A stretch of DNA of 6,234 nt, from NCBI GenBank assembly GCA_031431395.1, contig JANPDJ010000316.1, positions 1 to 6,234 of the forward strand, written 5' to 3'. Under the pieces are notes generated by a model. That model saw only the letters and a program-made list of their open reading frames with translations. It did not search any database and was not told where the DNA came from. Origin of the DNA: VGPE01 sp031431395 (GTDB lineage: Bacteria; Chloroflexota; Limnocylindria; Limnocylindrales; CSP1-4). Below are positions 5,444 to 6,234 of the stretch, in pieces. A program made the translations under genes and the position numbers. Every line of letters starts with the position of its first letter. Within the stretch, counting starts at the first letter, position 1.

Positions 5444-6148
5444 TCAGGCGTCCGGCATCGGCTCGCGCGCCAGCCAGCGGCCCGAATCACCGGGCCGAAG
5501 CATTCGGTGCCGCCCGGTGGCAAGGTCCCACTCGTGGCGCGCGAATCGGGTCTGGTCCTCGCCCGTCATGATCAGCACCCAGGCCGGGGTGCCCTCTCCG
5601 GACAGATGGCCGTGGTCGTGCACGTCGTCCGGCGGGAGCAGGGTGGTGACGTCGGACGGGCCAAGGGTCCGAACCTCGACGAGCCGGGGCAGTGAGGCCG
5701 CATCCCGGGGGTCGATCGCGTACCGCCGGTGTGTCTCGCGGCCGGCGATGGGGCTGACCACGACCCACGTCCCGTGATCGTGCACCGTGCTCACCTGGCC
5801 GTTCGGCCGCCGGACGATCGTGAGGCGCGGTCCGCGCGATGGCGCATGGATGGCCAGCGATCCGCCGGCCTCCCCCAGGCGCTCCACCCAGCCCATCATG
5901 TAGTCGATGTCGGTCGCGAGGCCGACGATTGCGCCGCCGACTGCCGCGAGATCGGGCGTTTCGGCGGCGGCCGGCCCCGCAATCCGCTCGTACAGCAACC
6001 GCACCGGGCCATCGAGCCCGGCGAGGTCTCCGACTGGCGTCCGCTTCGGTCCAGAGGTGCTCACCTGCGGATTGTGCCCGTGTTGCGACTGCGCCGGGCG
6101 CCTGCGCGGCGACGCCGAATCCTGGCGCGAATCGGCCGGCGCCGTCAT
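5444..6148 (-). CDS. Cupin-fold metal-dependent enzyme, cysteine-dioxygenase-like
   Basis: A 234-residue protein from the ATG at 6148. Residues 1-38 are rich in Arg, Ser, Pro and Gln and look disordered. The conserved part begins near 40 with a helical segment (DGPVRLLYERI), as in thiol dioxygenases. Residues 122-143 carry VHDHGTWVVVSPIAGRETHR, the cupin metal motif with His123, His125 and perhaps Glu138. VHDHG recurs at 176-180, where the third iron-binding histidine is expected, followed by PAWVLIMTGEDQ. This fits the cysteine dioxygenase type I / predicted double-stranded beta-helix metalloenzyme group, which oxidises a thiol or related small molecule with non-haem iron and O2. There is no cysteine, so the Cys-Tyr cofactor of animal enzymes cannot form; many bacterial relatives also lack it. 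The start is uncertain: there is no clear ribosome binding site, a GTG at 6064 is possible, and the frame stays open to the right edge without another start codon. Confidence 0.75.
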   Translation of the reverse strand: MTAPADSRQDSASPRRRPAQSQHGHNPQVSTSGPKRTPVGDLAGLDGPVRLLYERIAGPAAAETPDLAAVGGAIVGLATDIDYMMGWVERLGEAGGSLAIHAPSRGPRLTIVRRPNGQVSTVHDHGTWVVVSPIAGRETHRRYAIDPRDAASLPRLVEVRTLGPSDVTTLLPPDDVHDHGHLSGEGTPAWVLIMTGEDQTRFARHEWDLATGRHRMLRPGDSGRWLAREPMPDA

Positions 6149-6234
6149 GGCGCCGGAGCTGGCGGAGTTCGGGTCCTCGACGCCGCCGCCCTGATCGGCG
6201 TTCCGCCGCGCCCGATCGCGAACGCGAACGGGCA
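6149..6234 (-). other. Open frame upstream of the cupin start, undecided
   Basis: These 86 bases continue the cupin reading frame to the window edge with no stop and no ATG, GTG or TTG. They encode polar, Arg/Gly/Ser-rich sequence like the first 38 residues of the cupin call. They are therefore either a leader with the promoter or part of a longer N terminus whose start lies outside the window. No clear -10/-35 pair is visible. Confidence 0.3.

Overview
This is a high-GC bacterial window: coding stretches are around 70% G+C, and one intergenic stretch drops to about 57%. It holds five protein genes, one of them cut by the left edge, and no RNA genes, mobile elements or CRISPR array that I can see. 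The gene families (a large alpha-2-macroglobulin-like secreted protein with bacterial Ig-like domains, a HAF-repeat secreted protein, and a flavoprotein plus ATP-grasp pair), the GC content and the GTG starts would suit a soil- or water-type Chloroflexota or an Actinomycetota. The sequence alone does not settle the phylum.

Layout. Bases 1-1295 (minus strand) encode the first ~431 residues of an alpha-2-macroglobulin-like cell-surface protein whose remainder lies beyond the left edge. After a 104-bp gap containing two inverted repeats, bases 1400-2308 (minus) encode a secreted HAF-repeat protein. These two genes point the same way and both products are exported. Bases 2309-2809 are a ~500-bp gap between divergent genes. 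It contains an AT-richer island, a perfect 8+8 palindrome, several hairpins, and a strong hairpin with GGAGGA in its loop shortly before the next gene. Bases 2810-4069 (plus) encode a class B-like flavin monooxygenase. Five bases later, 4075-5376 (plus) encodes an ATP-grasp ligase. A 67-bp convergent gap with a 13-bp tandem duplication and a GC-rich hairpin separates it from 5444-6148 (minus), a cupin of the cysteine-dioxygenase-like type.

How the genes may work together. The flavoprotein and the ATP-grasp enzyme are almost certainly co-transcribed and probably translationally coupled. Together they could oxidise an amine- or heteroatom-containing substrate and join a carboxylate to an amine, as a minimal pathway for a small molecule or modified peptide. 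This is inference: the substrates cannot be read from the sequence. The cupin faces the pair on the opposite strand and is a separate transcription unit, so a shared pathway is only a possibility. The alpha-2-macroglobulin-like and HAF proteins form a separate extracellular group. The most interesting items are the two-gene oxidase/ligase unit and the structured gap that probably controls it.
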